Of a stretch of 64,000 bases of DNA, positions 63,038-64,000 are shown one piece after another (the stretch's first letter is position 1; each line of letters opens with the position of its first letter). The stretch lies in contig NZ_CP081002.1 of assembly GCF_029590555.1 (NCBI RefSeq), positions 1,183,976 through 1,247,975 of the forward strand, written 5' to 3'. Under the pieces are notes generated by a model. That model made no database searches, was not told where the DNA came from, and saw only the letters and a list, made by a program, of their open reading frames with translations. The translations under genes were made by a program, and so were the position numbers. The stretch is from Sphingobium sp. V4 (GTDB lineage: Bacteria > Pseudomonadota > Alphaproteobacteria > Sphingomonadales > Sphingomonadaceae).

Positions 63038-64000
63038 ATGACGCGGTCTCTGGCTTGGCTTTGCCTCGCTCCGCTGGTCGCCGCCGGGGCCAACGCCCCG
63101 GCCTCAAACCCGTACAGCGACGACGGACGCTGGTTTGCCGACCAGCGCGACGGCAGCTATCGCAATCCCGTCCTGATCGGCGACTATTCCGATCCGGACG
63201 TGATCCGGGTCGGCGATGACTATTATCTTACTGCCTCCTCCTTCACCGATGTTCCCGGCCTTCCGATCCTTCATTCGCGCGACCTGGTGAACTGGACCCT
63301 GATCGGCCACGCGCTAAGCCGGGTCCTACCAGAAGATCATTATCGGGTGCCGCGCCGCGGCGGCGGTGTTTGGGCGCCGGCGATCCGCTATCGCAAGAAC
63401 CGTTTTCTTATTTATTATCCCGATCCGGACCGCGGAATATTTCTGGTGACCGCAGACGACCCGCGCGGGCCGTGGAGTGCGCCGGTTCCGGTCGACGCCA
63501 CACCCGGAATCATCGATCCGGCACCCTTCTGGGACGAAGATGGCCAAGGCTGGCTTGCTTATGCCTATGCCAAGAGCCGCGCAGGCAAAGCCAATATCAT
63601 AGCGCTCAAGCGCCTGAACGCCGATGGCACGGCGACGCAGGGCGAAGAACAGGTCATCATCAACGGCGACACCATGCCCCCGGTAGGGACCAGTCTTGGC
63701 AATCGTCCCTGGCAGACGACCGAAGGGCCAAAACTCTATAAGCGCAACGGATATTATTATGTTTTCGCGCCCAGCGGCAGCGTGAAGGGCGGATGGCAAG
63801 GCGTATTCCGCAGCCAGTCCATAACCGGTCCCTATGAAGGGCGGAACGTGATGGATCAGGGCGGCACGGCTATCAACGGCCCCCATCAGGGGGCCTGGGT
63901 CTCGACCGCTGCGGGCGAGGACTGGTTCCTGCACTTTCAGGACCGGGACAGCTATGGCCGCATCGTGCACCTGCAACCGATGCGATGGGCGAAGGACTGG
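63038..64000 (+). CDS. GH43-family glycoside hydrolase, exported (cut by window end)
   Basis: The frame is open for 321 codons to the window edge, so the C-terminus is missing. A signal peptide (SLAWLCLAPLVAAGANA) precedes the five-bladed propeller: YRNPVLIGDYSDPDVIRVGD with the catalytic-base aspartate, DDYYLTASSFTDVPGLPILH, SRDLVNWTLIGHAL, WAPAIRYRKNRFLIYY, GIIDPAPFWDEDGQGWLAYA with the pKa-modulating aspartate, and TTEGPKLYKRNGYYYVFAPS with the general-acid glutamate. GH43 enzymes of this type cleave beta-xylosides or alpha-arabinofuranosides, so the target glycan may carry pentose branches. Starts 22 nt after the ROK gene; AAGGAAAGAG precedes the ATG. Confidence 0.9.
   Translation, partial: MTRSLAWLCLAPLVAAGANAPASNPYSDDGRWFADQRDGSYRNPVLIGDYSDPDVIRVGDDYYLTASSFTDVPGLPILHSRDLVNWTLIGHALSRVLPEDHYRVPRRGGGVWAPAIRYRKNRFLIYYPDPDRGIFLVTADDPRGPWSAPVPVDATPGIIDPAPFWDEDGQGWLAYAYAKSRAGKANIIALKRLNADGTATQGEEQVIINGDTMPPVGTSLGNRPWQTTEGPKLYKRNGYYYVFAPSGSVKGGWQGVFRSQSITGPYEGRNVMDQGGTAINGPHQGAWVSTAAGEDWFLHFQDRDSYGRIVHLQPMRWAKDW

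Overview
The window looks like the chromosome of a sphingomonad (Sphingobium/Novosphingobium/Sphingomonas-like alphaproteobacterium). The evidence is GC-rich coding, four complete TonB-dependent receptors and one relic, FecI/FecR-type sigma/anti-sigma pairs, a lineage-typical flagellar block (DUF6468, a MotE-like protein, an atypical chemoreceptor tip) and a TonB-receptor-centred polysaccharide locus. This assignment rests on gene content and remembered families; no database search was possible.

Layout. 1-4.2 kb: the tail of a conjugative element (TraD end, MobF relaxase TraI, lytic transglycosylase). 4.2-7.3 kb: a decay zone holding a tyrosine recombinase split by an in-frame amber codon, a second recombinase fragment, and scraps of IS30-, IS3- and IS1182-type transposases. 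7.3-10.4 kb: TetR regulator, TauD/TfdA dioxygenase, SDR and SnoaL-like protein, probably a small catabolic operon. 10.5-22.6 kb: a phosphorus-acquisition island with a PhoD phosphatase, two ECF sigma/FecR pairs, two STN-domain TonB receptors and a purple-acid-phosphatase-like enzyme. I find 11-bp-spaced Pho-box-like repeats in front of phoD and of both sigma genes.

22.8-30.3 kb: an IS110-family transposase, then a group II intron into which an IS256-type element (9-bp target duplication) and an IS21-type element (7-bp duplication) have inserted. Removing both restores one reverse transcriptase reading frame, apart from one likely 1-nt deletion near its start. 30.3-35.1 kb: a LysR/SDR divergent pair, then a Fur-box-controlled siderophore receptor with a DUF3649 gene and the first 17 codons of a PepSY-type gene cut at a junction. 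35.5-46.7 kb: flagellar and chemotaxis genes (chemoreceptor, fliC, flgH, flgA, flgG, flgF on minus; fliL, fliM, DUF6468, motE-like and lineage-specific genes mostly on plus).

46.9-64 kb: a polysaccharide utilisation locus for a uronic-acid-containing glycan. It has a TonB receptor, a 2OG-Fe(II) oxygenase-like gene, a 793-aa exported protein that is the best candidate for the missing lyase, a fused beta-lactamase-like/alpha-beta hydrolase protein, an operon MFS sugar symporter - GH88 - ManA - KduI - KduD, a LacI regulator, a ROK kinase and a GH43 enzyme that runs off the window. Four copies of a TATCGATA-centred palindrome in the two divergent promoter regions suggest one LacI regulon. GH88, KduI and KduD would turn unsaturated uronic acid into 2-keto-3-deoxygluconate, while ManA and the ROK kinase would handle a neutral sugar such as mannose or fructose.
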